Origin: an uncultured Coriobacteriaceae bacterium
GTDB taxonomy: Bacteria; Actinomycetota; Coriobacteriia; Coriobacteriales; Atopobiaceae
Reading direction: 5' to 3'
DNA: 43,062 bases
NCBI GenBank assembly: GCA_902793465.1
Contig: CADBDT010000017.1
Location: 1 to 43,062, forward strand
Shown: piece after piece, positions 18,201 through 26,580 of the stretch
Layout of the letters: each line of letters opens with the position of its first letter
Numbering within the stretch: the stretch's first letter is position 1
The notes under the pieces: model-generated
What the model was told of the DNA's origin: nothing
The model's database searches: none
The model's input: the letters and a program-made list of their open reading frames with translations, nothing else
Made by a program: the position numbers and the translations under genes

Positions 18201-21200
18201 AGTGCGCCCACGCGCGAAGGGTACACGTTCCTGGGCTGGCATAGGTCTGCGTTGTACGGGGGAGGCGCCTACGACTTCAACCAGCCCGTCAACGACGAGG
18301 TAAACCTTTACGCGCAGTGGGAGGCGACCTCGCACACGGTGACCTTCGACGCCAATGCCGGCAGCGACACGGTAACAAACATGCCTGCGACCCAAACCGT
18401 CAAGCACGAAGAGTACGCCACGAAGCCGCGATACGAACCCAGGCGCACCGGCCACTACTTTACCGGCTGGAAGCTCGGCAATGCGACCTATGGCTTTAGC
18501 GAGAAGGTAACCAGCAACATAACGCTCCAAGCCCAATGGGGCATCATAAGGTACACGCTGTTCTTTAGGCCGAATGCCGCTGGCGTTACGGGCATGCCCG
18601 CAAACGCCGAGGAAGACTACGGCAAGACGTGGACCGTGCCCGCTAATCCTACGCGTCCCGGCTACACGTTTGGCGGCTGGTATAAGGACAAAGACTGCAC
18701 CGAAGGGAACCAATACGATTTCAGCACGTCAATTGCGCATAGCATGGAAGTGTTCGCCAAGTGGACCAAGACGTCGCACACGGTGACGTTCAACAGCAAT
18801 GGCGGCAGCGGTGTTGTCCAGCAGCCTGTCGAGCACGGCGGGAAGGCCACGAGGCCTGCAGACCCGACCTATGCAGGCCACGTATTCGCGGGTTGGTATG
18901 TGAACAACGTGTCCTACGACTTCGACCAGATTGTTACGAGCGACATCGAATTGACGGCGCGTTGGGTGGAGGAGCAAACAAATAAATACGTGGTCGTCTT
19001 CGATAGCGATGGTGGCAGTGAGGTTGCTTCCCAGCTAGTAAACGAGAGCGACAAGGCGACAGATCCTGGCAGTCCGACGCGCGTCGGATACGACTTCCAA
19101 GGCTGGTTTACCTACGAGGGCTACGCTGGTGATACTGCGTATGACTTCTCGATGCAGGTGACCAACCATTTGGTGCTGTATGCCAAATGGGCTCCCACGA
19201 TCCAGACGCACACGGTTACGTTCGACAAAGCCGATGGGAGCGCTGCGAGCACGGTACCGGTCGAGCATGGTTCAGCGGTCGCAGAACCCGATGAGGCTCC
19301 AATAAGGAACGACTTTGTGTTCGCTGGCTGGTATACGGACGAAAACCTGTATGACTTCTGCGCGCCAGTTACCTCCGACCTCACGCTTACGGCGCATTGG
19401 GAGCCCATTCCATTTGAGGTTGAATTCGACAGCGCTGGTGGAAGCGACGTTGACTCGCAGTTTGTCTACAAGAATGACAAGGCTACACGTCCTGGCGACC
19501 CGACTCGCGATGGCTACGGGTTTGCGGGTTGGTACGCAGGCGATAACCTTTACGATTTCAACACCGAGGTAACGGGCGACCTCAAGCTTACGGCGCGTTG
19601 GGTAAAGCTAAGCTATCTTGTTGAGTTCAACGATCCCGTTGGTGGCTTTACAGTCGACCCGCAGGTTGTGGATGATGGAGAAAAGGCATCGCAGCCCGAC
19701 CCCGTCCCGGCACTTGAAGGGTACGACTTCGAAGGCTGGTGTCTGAGCGGTACCCAGAATGCGTACGACTTCAATACTTCGGTTAACGGCAATTTAACGC
19801 TGGTCGCCAAGTGGACGAGGAGGACCTACGAGGTCACCTTCGACAGCGCTGGTGGTACGCAGGTCGCAAAGCAAGACGTCAACCATGGCGACAAGGCAAC
19901 GAGACCGGCGGACCCGCAGAAGGACCACAGCTTGTTCGGTGGTTGGTATGCCGATGGGGACCTATTCGACTTCTCGAAACCCATAACTGCCAACGTCGCG
20001 TTGATGGCGTGGTGGAACCCCGTGATGCGTACGGTGACCTTCGATGCGAACGGTGGAACGCCCGTTCCGGACGCGCAAAGTGTGGCTTCTGGGAAATATG
20101 CGTCCAAGCCCGCCGACCCCACCAAGGAAGACGCTGTTTTTGACGGCTGGTACTACGACGTCCAGCTTGCGAACCCGATTACCGCCGAAGAGGCCGCAGC
20201 TATCGAAAACGACCCAGAGCAAAATCCCTGGATTTGGATTATATCCAATGACAGCGGCTACACCATACGGTACGAATACGGCTTCGGGGTAGACGAATCC
20301 GACAAGATCACGCAGGACATAACGTTGCACGCACGCTGGAAATCCACCACGCACACGGTGAGCTTCAGCGCCAACGGCGGCGAGAACGCGCCATCAGCCC
20401 AGAGCGTGACTAATAAATCGCAAGCAACAGAACCCGATTCCGATCCCACGCGGACTGGCCACTACTTCACAGGTTGGTACATCAACGCATCGGGAGCTGG
20501 CGAACCCTTTAACTTCAACACAGCCATAACCAGCGATCTTGTCCTGTATGCGGGCTGGATGCCCGAGGAATGCATCGTCACATTCATTGCTGGCGACGGC
20601 AGCGCGACCGACGATCAGATTGTTGCATACAACACCAAGGTCACGAAGCCCGCCAATCCCACACGTGAGGGATACACGTTCCAAGGCTGGTTCGCCAACG
20701 AGAGCTTGTCTACCGCCTTCGATTTTGAGCAGCCCATCACGGATGACGTCGTTGTCTACGCCAAGTGGAAAGCCAACGAGTACACCGTTAGGTTCGAGGC
20801 GGATGGCGGCGCGCCAGCGCCAAGCGAGCAGAAGGTTGACCACGGGGAATTGGCGAAAAGGCCAGAGACCGACCCCACCAAAGCGGGCAGCACATTCGCT
20901 GGTTGGTACGTTGAGCTCCCCGGCAAACTCGATGATGACACGGTAACGAAGATACGCGAAGACTCCGAGCTGAGCCACGACTACTGGGTGACTGGCGAAA
21001 AACTCTTGCGCGTGCCATACGACTTCAACTATCCCGTTGAGGGCAACCTTACATTGTACGCGCGCTGGCTACCCGAGAAATGCACCGTGAGCTTCGATAC
21101 GAACGGCGGAGTGCGAAAGCCGGACAACCAGGACGTCGAGTACGGCGGGATGGCGAATGAGCCTGCCGACAGCCCAATTAAAGCCGGCTACTTGTTCAAG

Positions 21201-22604
21201 GGTTGGTGGGTTCTCGAAGACGAGGCGCTCGACAGCCAAACGGCCGACGAGATTTGCTATAACTCAGACTTCGAAGACATCTATTGGGTGACCGACGACA
21301 ACATGCTGTATGAGGCCTTTGATTTTGCAACGGACGTCGTATACGAAAACACGACGCTGTATGCACGCTGGGAGCCAAATCCAGATGCCAACAAAAAGGT
21401 GATGTTCGTCGACGATACCGGAGCCTTGGTTTGCAAGCAAGTGGTGCGTTTTGGCGATACGCCAACGGAAATCGACGGCGGTACCAACGAGAGCTACGCC
21501 TTTGAGGGCTGGTTTGCCGACGAGGCGCGAAGCAGTGCATACAACTTTACTCAGCCCATCACATCCGATACGACCATCTATGGCAAGTGGACGCCCCAGG
21601 CGTACACTGTTACGTTCGACAGCAACGGCGGAAGTGCGGTGACTCCGCAAAGCCAGCAGGTGCCCTATGAGGGCCTAGCGCAAAAGCCTGCAGATCCCCA
21701 GCGGGACGGCTTCGTGTTCCTTGGCTGGTATGCGGACTTCTCTGACACCATAACGCCCGACGGCCTTGCCGAGCTAAAGGCGGAGGTGGCCGAATTCATT
21801 AAAAGCGCCGAGGCCAGTGCCGAGACCGATGCCGAGGTGTTGGAGGAAGCACGGGAGTGGCTGCAGGCAGTCGACGAGAACTACGTGACAATCGACGGCA
21901 AGGTGATGGTACGCTACAAACCGGAGTCGGACGCCGTGTACTCCGACATAACGGCGCGGGCACAATGGCGTGAGGGCTCGGTGACTACCGAGGTCGTACT
22001 CGGTGACGGCGCCCCGACAATCAAAGCTTCCAACCTCGATGAGGTGGCCCAATCGATCGTGACGGCAAAAGACAAGTCGCAGGGCGTTGTTGTGCAGCTT
22101 CGCATAAACAAGATCGACCCGGCTACCGCCTCGGATGCCGACAGGTCGGCATTGCAGACAAAGCTGGGCGAGCTGGGCGCAAGCGATGGCATGTGGCTCG
22201 ACATCTCGCTCTACAAGATCGTTGGCGGCGTGGAGACCAAGATCGAGAAGGTCGATACGCCCTTGAAGCTTTCGATGGACATTCCGGCGGAGCTGCGCGC
22301 CAACCAACGCACGTTCTACCTGCTAAGGGCTCACGAGGGCGAGGCGACTCAGGTTGGCACTGGGTCCGGCGATACGATTACGTTCGAAACGGATCGTTTC
22401 TCGACCTACACGCTTGGCAGCAAAGACCCGCAGTCAAAAGCTCCTACACCGAGTTCCTCCACGCAGAGCGCCGCAACGACCACTAGGGCTAGTACCCCCA
22501 AAACAGGCGACGACCTTGTCTCCTGGCCTGTGTCGCTGCTTTGCGCGCTGTGTCTTATTGCCTCCGGCGTCCTGTTCTTCGCAGCAAGGAGGTGTCGCGA
22601 ATAG
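15243..22604 (+). CDS. Giant cell-wall PI-PLC/beta-helix/Listeria-Bacteroides repeat protein
   Basis: This 2453-residue surface protein has a signal peptide (cleavage near AQA-LES, residue 41) and a phosphatidylinositol-specific phospholipase C-like X domain with SIPGTHDSG (His about 83), VLDIRVTN (about 131-138) and WVCHGQ (His about 157). Next are a single beta-grasp-like repeat (about 420-500), a right-handed beta-helix-like region with NLNGHTI, GGGINV and GGGVYV (about 540-690), and 19 Flg_new/InlB B-type repeats of 65-110 residues (about 740-2245). Each repeat has a VTFD-type start, a GW(Y/F) core and an ARW-type end. A C-terminal domain precedes TPKTG, a hydrophobic helix and RRCRE, a sortase anchor. 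The ATG has GAGGGGAG upstream. It is likely an adhesin or GPI/PI-directed enzyme at the cell surface; activity is inferred. It is transcribed alone. Confidence 0.88.
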   Translation: METKLRDVKVPKKTLMHIVCLLACACLCIGMAFVPARKAQALESIPTKVTEADLSSGKINGKNWMSGISGSLRLHEISIPGTHDSGMANTAARTQIIAHIPGLQFVPEVGKMYATTQNLGIDKQLNAGVRVLDIRVTNTKPDTSGSTKGDGGLWVCHGQNTANRAMSFVTYSTVPKNQRTNGEEYLTYDRVLRFCTDFLRENPKETIIMQVCREYKSGDDAVIWQRANTVTNKWTSAINPSTGKPYIYKQPGTGNNWHISTMPTLEDTRGQIVLATSDTKQFNYGMEINTLNTWTTNGGVANVGMSYENHYECDMFQKANYVQDFYRGRTTGNIKDQFPAQRTTITGTQPYNVRNALFVNASSNGFPSPKGAPLQIAEYVNEKLFTGKDAFFNDARGTHIGWLNVDFVTEAIAKKIWIANYPKGGLEYCTITFKTNQNEIQKKIYTIQRGTAVRLPQSMFIVPNGSGLDFLGWDVEGADLHGLQQPGTTIRATGNSATVTATYAQTWRSVAQLINGARGKETTTIELKNDIKATNLDTALSIAKDKNIVINLNGHTINRNDSTSSSVGSKSDKGSAIVNAGNLTINGPGTITGGSAVEGGGINVTSGSVTLKDVTIRDNYASRAGGGVYVRSGKCSFTVNGSTRIENNHRGDSSNNRVDNNVHLGTNSRDEYAVIKGVSALQDGIVVGVSCSREPTPTSPTPITERLADNTDQAKNLLTRLKSECDYGIELGTNNQAVFKSAYKVTFNTMGAGTVATQFVKSGGKVTEPAKLEKTGASFIGWYPAGSNQKYDFNAPVTSNIDLVASWDAAACTVSFDSTNGSPVDSQVIEYGKLAIEPEVPTREGYDFTGWKIDIGGKHGVNYVPYHFDEPVTRDITLKAGWKIKEFSVVFKNENAEYARQTVEYGQKATRPANPTHDGWWFEGWQVENATGLYNFDHPVDAKLTLVAQWKQVPTHKVTFQPHGNNVRNLPGEQWVTHGQKATAPTSAPTREGYTFLGWHRSALYGGGAYDFNQPVNDEVNLYAQWEATSHTVTFDANAGSDTVTNMPATQTVKHEEYATKPRYEPRRTGHYFTGWKLGNATYGFSEKVTSNITLQAQWGIIRYTLFFRPNAAGVTGMPANAEEDYGKTWTVPANPTRPGYTFGGWYKDKDCTEGNQYDFSTSIAHSMEVFAKWTKTSHTVTFNSNGGSGVVQQPVEHGGKATRPADPTYAGHVFAGWYVNNVSYDFDQIVTSDIELTARWVEEQTNKYVVVFDSDGGSEVASQLVNESDKATDPGSPTRVGYDFQGWFTYEGYAGDTAYDFSMQVTNHLVLYAKWAPTIQTHTVTFDKADGSAASTVPVEHGSAVAEPDEAPIRNDFVFAGWYTDENLYDFCAPVTSDLTLTAHWEPIPFEVEFDSAGGSDVDSQFVYKNDKATRPGDPTRDGYGFAGWYAGDNLYDFNTEVTGDLKLTARWVKLSYLVEFNDPVGGFTVDPQVVDDGEKASQPDPVPALEGYDFEGWCLSGTQNAYDFNTSVNGNLTLVAKWTRRTYEVTFDSAGGTQVAKQDVNHGDKATRPADPQKDHSLFGGWYADGDLFDFSKPITANVALMAWWNPVMRTVTFDANGGTPVPDAQSVASGKYASKPADPTKEDAVFDGWYYDVQLANPITAEEAAAIENDPEQNPWIWIISNDSGYTIRYEYGFGVDESDKITQDITLHARWKSTTHTVSFSANGGENAPSAQSVTNKSQATEPDSDPTRTGHYFTGWYINASGAGEPFNFNTAITSDLVLYAGWMPEECIVTFIAGDGSATDDQIVAYNTKVTKPANPTREGYTFQGWFANESLSTAFDFEQPITDDVVVYAKWKANEYTVRFEADGGAPAPSEQKVDHGELAKRPETDPTKAGSTFAGWYVELPGKLDDDTVTKIREDSELSHDYWVTGEKLLRVPYDFNYPVEGNLTLYARWLPEKCTVSFDTNGGVRKPDNQDVEYGGMANEPADSPIKAGYLFKGWWVLEDEALDSQTADEICYNSDFEDIYWVTDDNMLYEAFDFATDVVYENTTLYARWEPNPDANKKVMFVDDTGALVCKQVVRFGDTPTEIDGGTNESYAFEGWFADEARSSAYNFTQPITSDTTIYGKWTPQAYTVTFDSNGGSAVTPQSQQVPYEGLAQKPADPQRDGFVFLGWYADFSDTITPDGLAELKAEVAEFIKSAEASAETDAEVLEEAREWLQAVDENYVTIDGKVMVRYKPESDAVYSDITARAQWREGSVTTEVVLGDGAPTIKASNLDEVAQSIVTAKDKSQGVVVQLRINKIDPATASDADRSALQTKLGELGASDGMWLDISLYKIVGGVETKIEKVDTPLKLSMDIPAELRANQRTFYLLRAHEGEATQVGTGSGDTITFETDRFSTYTLGSKDPQSKAPTPSSSTQSAATTTRASTPKTGDDLVSWPVSLLCALCLIASGVLFFAARRCRE

Positions 22605-22646
22605 TCTAGCGGAACATCTCGCTGTAGGGGCAGACCCACCAACGGG

Positions 22647-23492
22647 TCATTCCTTGCCTGCAGCCAGAAGAATGTTGGTGAGTACCATGCAGGCGAGGCT
22701 GTCGGGCGCCTGGCGCGGGGTGCTGTGGCCGACACCGGGTAGTACAACCAGACGAGCGCCGGGAATAGACGATACGATGGCGTTGGTCTCCTCCTGCGTT
22801 ATGCAGTCGTTTTCGCCAACGACCACGCACGTGGGGCACGCAATGCTTCCAAGTGATGCCGCGTCGATGTGCGGTTCGTCCACCATAAGCTGGAGGAGCT
22901 CAGCATCGAGAGAGGCCAAAGAAGCACTGGGCAAAAGCGTTGGGTCAATGGTATTGGGCAGTGCGCCATCCTCCATAAACGCGGCCCATTTCCTGCCTGC
23001 CTGTGCAGACGCGGCGGTATTCCATTCGTCCACAACACCTTCGGGCGTGAGGTTTGCGCCAGACGCCACTAACGACGCCACACGGTCCGCGGCGTCGCGG
23101 GCGAGCAGTAGCGCCTCTATTCCGCCGTCCGAGTATCCGAGCACATGCACCTTCTTGATGCCAAGATGGTCCAGAACGGCTATGGCATCTGCCGCCATTC
23201 GCTCGTAGGTAAGCGTGGCCGTACCCCGTGTGGACTGTCCCTGTGCTCGCGAGTCGAAGGCAACCACAGCGAGGTCTGCCGCTACGAGCCGATCTATTAC
23301 CGCGGCAAACGTGGCATGCGAGCCGCCATTGCCGTGCAAGGCGAGCACAGGTGCGGCGGCGCCAAGGTTCCCATACACAAAGGTGGCAAGCTCCGCGCCG
23401 TCGGGCGTTGGAATGCGCTGGGCAAACGAGAGCGGTGCGTTGGGGAGCGCGTACGACGTGCGGCGATAAGGACGGTGTGGCGTGGGCATCAT
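22647..23492 (-). CDS. Alpha/beta hydrolase
   Basis: This 281-residue alpha/beta-hydrolase fold protein has an oxyanion region LALHGNGGSH, the nucleophile elbow LGYSDGG (Ser about residue 123), the acid in GENDCI (about 225) and the catalytic His in GVGHS (about 257). It lacks a signal peptide, so it is cytoplasmic. The substrate is not evident. It follows metG by 27 nt on the same strand with a GGAG site, so co-transcription is likely. The ATG pair at 23492 and 23489 leaves the start uncertain by one codon. Confidence 0.85.
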   Translation of the reverse strand: MMPTPHRPYRRTSYALPNAPLSFAQRIPTPDGAELATFVYGNLGAAAPVLALHGNGGSHATFAAVIDRLVAADLAVVAFDSRAQGQSTRGTATLTYERMAADAIAVLDHLGIKKVHVLGYSDGGIEALLLARDAADRVASLVASGANLTPEGVVDEWNTAASAQAGRKWAAFMEDGALPNTIDPTLLPSASLASLDAELLQLMVDEPHIDAASLGSIACPTCVVVGENDCITQEETNAIVSSIPGARLVVLPGVGHSTPRQAPDSLACMVLTNILLAAGKE

Positions 23493-23519
23493 GATAGTCT
23501 CCGTTACAGTCGCAGCACT

Positions 23520-25538
23520 CTATTTCTTATACTGGCTTTCGTGCTTTTGGAAGAAGTCGAATCGGGGGGGCAGGGCCACAATGGCGTGCTCCTCGGGCTT
23601 CTGGCCATCAAGGGCGGCAAGCTCCTGCGGTCCCTCGAAAGCATGCTCCCAGCTAAAGAACACGTCCTCGCTAAATCCCATGTGCTCGCATATCTTCTGG
23701 CACCCCCATGGCACGGCAGGATGCATGAGCAGCGTTACCGTGCGCAGGGCAACAAAGGCGTCGGAAAGAGCCTGGTCGTATGCAGCGTCGTCACCCTTGG
23801 CGGCCTTGGACGCGTCTCCCCAGCGCTTGTTCTCCATTCGGGCGTAGTCCTCTACGACCTTAAGCGCGCCGTGGGCGTCAAATGCGTGCGCGCGCTGCTC
23901 AAAGTCGAGCGTGGCCTTGCGCGCCTCCTCAACAACCTCGGGATGCGGCTGGGAAACGGGCAGATGCGTGTCGCAAGCGTTTGCGGCGCCATAGAAGCAG
24001 CTCCTGGCAAGACGATTGAAGATGTTGGTAAGGAAGGCGCTCTCCTTGAGCGCGGGATCGGCCACGTGCGGGTCATCCTTAACCAGCACCTCCTCGCCGG
24101 TCTTCTTGTTCTTGTGGCTCACGCTGGTGTCAAATGCCTTGGGGGCAAAGCTTACGGCCTTTTGGTCCAGGCCAAGGCTCAGCCAGTGTGCGCGTAGCTG
24201 CTCGGGCGTGTAGTGCTCCAGAAGCTCGGCGGCCATGGGAGGCGCAATTTTGCCAGAGCTCGAAGCTTTCTTGTTCATAAACAGAATGTGATAGTTGGCA
24301 ATGGGCGTGTCTTGGAAAAGGTCCCAGTCAAGGGCGCTCCACATGGCAGGCTGGGCAATGCAATAGAAGTAGATGTTGTCCTGACCAATAAACTGGAACA
24401 CCTTGGCGTCCTTCGCGCACCACCAGTCGCGCCAGTCACTGGAGCTGTAGCGACCCTCGGGGGCCGTGGCAAGGGCGGTCTGAACGAAGGAGATGGGTGC
24501 CCAGAGGCTTTCGGGCCAGCACCACACGGTAAGGTCCTTGGTGTCTTCCAAGTCTGGTGCCGGCACACCCCAGCTTATGTTTCCCGTAATGCGGAAGGGG
24601 AGCAGCGTCTTTCCCGTGCGGAAGTACACGCCCGCGTTTTCCAAGAGCTCACGCGCCTCGTCGCGGTCGCGCCAGTCCTTGAACTCCACGCTAAAGCTCT
24701 GTTGGTTACCCTCCGCCTCATGCAGCGCGTGCTCGGGAAGCTGGGGCGCAACCGCATCAAAGGCATCGCGGAACTTGTTCTGCACGTAGATGACGGGGGC
24801 CACCAGAGACTCGCGCACGGTCTTGGTAACCACGGCGCGCACCTGTGGGTCCGCGTCCCACTCGTCCATAAGCGCCTCGAGCTCGCTCTTGAAGGCGGGG
24901 AGGTCAAAGTACCAATTGTCCACGGGACGCAGCTCCGGCTTGGTGTTGGTAAGCTGGGACACGGGGGCAATAAGCTCCTCGGGGTCAAACTGGTGGCCAA
25001 GGTCGCACTCGTCCGCATAGGCCTTCTCGCTCTTGCAGCCACGCACGGGACAACGCCCCTGCACCTGCCTGCCGTTAAGGAACTGTTTGGCCTCCAAGTC
25101 GTAGAACTGCCGCGTGGAGAGCTTTATAAGGTGGCCCTTCTCGTACAGGCGGCGTATGAGCTCGTCTGTGAGCTTGGCATGAAACGACGCGGCGGGCTCG
25201 AGACCCGATCCAGCGTACAGGTCGAGCGATATGCCATAGGCATCAAGTGCCGCCTTTTGGGCTTCGTGGTTTTGGCGCACGTAGTCCACAATGGTGCCTT
25301 CGTACCCCTCGTCCTTGCGCTTTCTGTATCCCTCCATTATAGGCGAGCCATAGCAGTCGGTTCCGCTCACAAAGAGCACGTTTTGCTTGCCAATGCGGTC
25401 GCGCAAAAAGCGTGCAAAGAAGTCCGCAGGTACAAACACGCCACCTATGTGGCCAAAATGGAGGTTCTTGTTGCCGTATGGCATGCCGCCTGTAACTACT
25501 GCTCGGGCGGGAAAGACGGGACGGTTGTCGGAGGCCAT
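23520..25538 (-). CDS. metG: Methionyl-tRNA synthetase
   Basis: This 672-residue class I methionyl-tRNA synthetase attaches methionine to tRNA-Met. The HIGH motif appears as HFGHIGG near residue 24, with the usual MPYGNKNLH start. A zinc-type insert has CPVRGC and DECDLGHQ (about residues 150-170). WPESLWAPISF and IGQDNIYFY belong to the methionine pocket side. The KMSKS loop is altered: the corresponding region reads FMNKKASSSGK. The ATG at 25538 has GAGGAG upstream; a further 95 codons could be read upstream but they run into the inverted repeat and are not conserved. The following gene is an alpha/beta hydrolase 27 nt away. Confidence 0.9.
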   Translation of the reverse strand: MASDNRPVFPARAVVTGGMPYGNKNLHFGHIGGVFVPADFFARFLRDRIGKQNVLFVSGTDCYGSPIMEGYRKRKDEGYEGTIVDYVRQNHEAQKAALDAYGISLDLYAGSGLEPAASFHAKLTDELIRRLYEKGHLIKLSTRQFYDLEAKQFLNGRQVQGRCPVRGCKSEKAYADECDLGHQFDPEELIAPVSQLTNTKPELRPVDNWYFDLPAFKSELEALMDEWDADPQVRAVVTKTVRESLVAPVIYVQNKFRDAFDAVAPQLPEHALHEAEGNQQSFSVEFKDWRDRDEARELLENAGVYFRTGKTLLPFRITGNISWGVPAPDLEDTKDLTVWCWPESLWAPISFVQTALATAPEGRYSSSDWRDWWCAKDAKVFQFIGQDNIYFYCIAQPAMWSALDWDLFQDTPIANYHILFMNKKASSSGKIAPPMAAELLEHYTPEQLRAHWLSLGLDQKAVSFAPKAFDTSVSHKNKKTGEEVLVKDDPHVADPALKESAFLTNIFNRLARSCFYGAANACDTHLPVSQPHPEVVEEARKATLDFEQRAHAFDAHGALKVVEDYARMENKRWGDASKAAKGDDAAYDQALSDAFVALRTVTLLMHPAVPWGCQKICEHMGFSEDVFFSWEHAFEGPQELAALDGQKPEEHAIVALPPRFDFFQKHESQYKK

Positions 25539-25639
25539 GGTTCTCCTCTCGTAAGCCTGTACGTAATCTAAGGGATTATCCCACAAACCTGCGAAGGATG
25601 GGCATGCGAAGACAAGAGTCCCATTTGGTAGCTTGCGGA

Positions 25640-25815
25640 GGGGGATGCACGCAGCCCGCCCCCAAACAATGGCCGAATCCTTTCGGCGCCATGGACAAGC
25701 GCCGTGCTCAAACAGTCCTCGCTTCGCTTCGCTCGTTGCGGAACTGCGCGCGGCTGCTTTCCATGGCGCCTCGCGGATTCGGCCATTGTTTGGGGGCGGG
25801 CTGCGTGCATCCCCC
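25640..25815. repeat. Long inverted repeat, copy 3
   Basis: Arms 25640-25694 and 25761-25815 match as inverted copies over about 55 nt except for one 5-nt block. The inner ends are GGCGCCATGG and CCATGGCGCC as in copy 1. The centre has AAGCGCCGTGCTCAAACAG and GCGGAACTGCGCGCGGC, the shared core, separated by GCTTCG repeats. It lies between diverging metG and the DUF3267 gene, where a terminator role is unlikely because both genes start here. No gene is visible in it. Confidence 0.9.
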
Positions 25816-25907
25816 TTCACCATGGGCTTTCGAACAGCTTGGGGGTGTCCTCAACATGCTTGGCGCCACAAATGTGCAACTCGGCCACATGCCAGGCTTC
25901 CTCGTGT

Positions 25908-25922
25908 TACTATGGCACACCA
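25908..25922 (+). promoter_or_regulatory. Possible -10 box of a leaderless transcript
   Basis: TACTAT (25908-25913) lies only 8 nt before the ATG at 25922, and there is no purine-rich ribosome binding site between them. Transcription starting 6-8 nt downstream of the box would begin at or next to the ATG. A convincing -35 is not visible. Confidence 0.35.
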
Positions 25923-26455
25923 TGAGAAGACTAATAGACATAGACCTCCTAGAGGACGAGCAGCTTCAGGCGAGCATGGCTTCAGGCAGTATGGCCATCC
26001 TGCTTGCAGGCGTAGTTGTGGGAGTGTTTTTGGCAATCGCGTTGCCCCACGAGCCAATATCCATTTGGTGGTTTGTTCAGCTTGCTGTTATAAGCATTGT
26101 GGCGTTGCCCGTCCACGAGCTGGTACACGCTGCGGCGTTTAAGCTCGTTTCGGGCTTTAACGCGCGCCTGAAGTTTGGATTTACAAACTGGATGCTGTAT
26201 ACCGCATCGCCTGGCACGATTCTTACGCGCTCGCGGTTTTGCATAGTGCTGCTTGCCCCCAGCGTGGTGGTGACCCTTGCTCTCTGGATTGGTGCGGCGG
26301 TGGCTGGCGAGCCGCTCCTAGGCTGGTTTTTGGCCGTTATCCATTTGGCTGGCTGCACGGGCGACATAGGTTACGTGCGTATTATTCGCAGCGAACGTAA
26401 CGCCAACCTCGTACAGGATACCGAGCGTGGCATCGCGCTGTTCCACGACGAATAG
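25922..26455 (+). CDS. DUF3267 family integral membrane metalloprotease-like protein
   Basis: This 177-residue membrane protein has four or five hydrophobic segments and the zinc-type motif HELVH (about residue 66) in VALPVHELVHAAAFK, followed by the APSVVVTLAL helix and the CTGDIGYV motif that is typical for the DUF3267 family. The function of the family is not established; its layout resembles small site-2-protease-like enzymes. Start choice is uncertain: ATG 25922 has no ribosome binding site, and an ATG at 25889 would add 11 residues. It sits alone between a repeat and the HD-GYP gene. Confidence 0.72.
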   Translation: MRRLIDIDLLEDEQLQASMASGSMAILLAGVVVGVFLAIALPHEPISIWWFVQLAVISIVALPVHELVHAAAFKLVSGFNARLKFGFTNWMLYTASPGTILTRSRFCIVLLAPSVVVTLALWIGAAVAGEPLLGWFLAVIHLAGCTGDIGYVRIIRSERNANLVQDTERGIALFHDE

Positions 26456-26502
26456 ACGGCCGAGCTTCCCATAAAGAGCCCTCTACCCATATGCCAGGCT
26501 CA

Positions 26503-26533
26503 TTTACATCTATGTGCCACCTCAGGCTAGAAT
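26503..26533 (+). promoter_or_regulatory. Possible promoter of the HD-GYP gene
   Basis: TTTACA (26503-26508) and TAGAAT (26528-26533) are separated by 19 bp and lie 48 nt upstream of the ATG at 26581. The -10 box is good; the spacing is long. The choice rests on sequence resemblance alone. Confidence 0.4.
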
Positions 26534-26580
26534 GGTCTGAGAATAAAACCTCTACGTTAAAGTCAGGGGAGCGGCGCGCA

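Noticed and set aside
24213..25571. 452-codon plus-strand open frame inside metG
   Set aside because: It is antisense to a clear methionyl-tRNA synthetase and its translation has no family features.
25539..25823. 95-codon N-terminal extension of MetRS
   Set aside because: It reads through the inverted repeat, is unlike any MetRS and the ATG at 25538 has a strong ribosome binding site.
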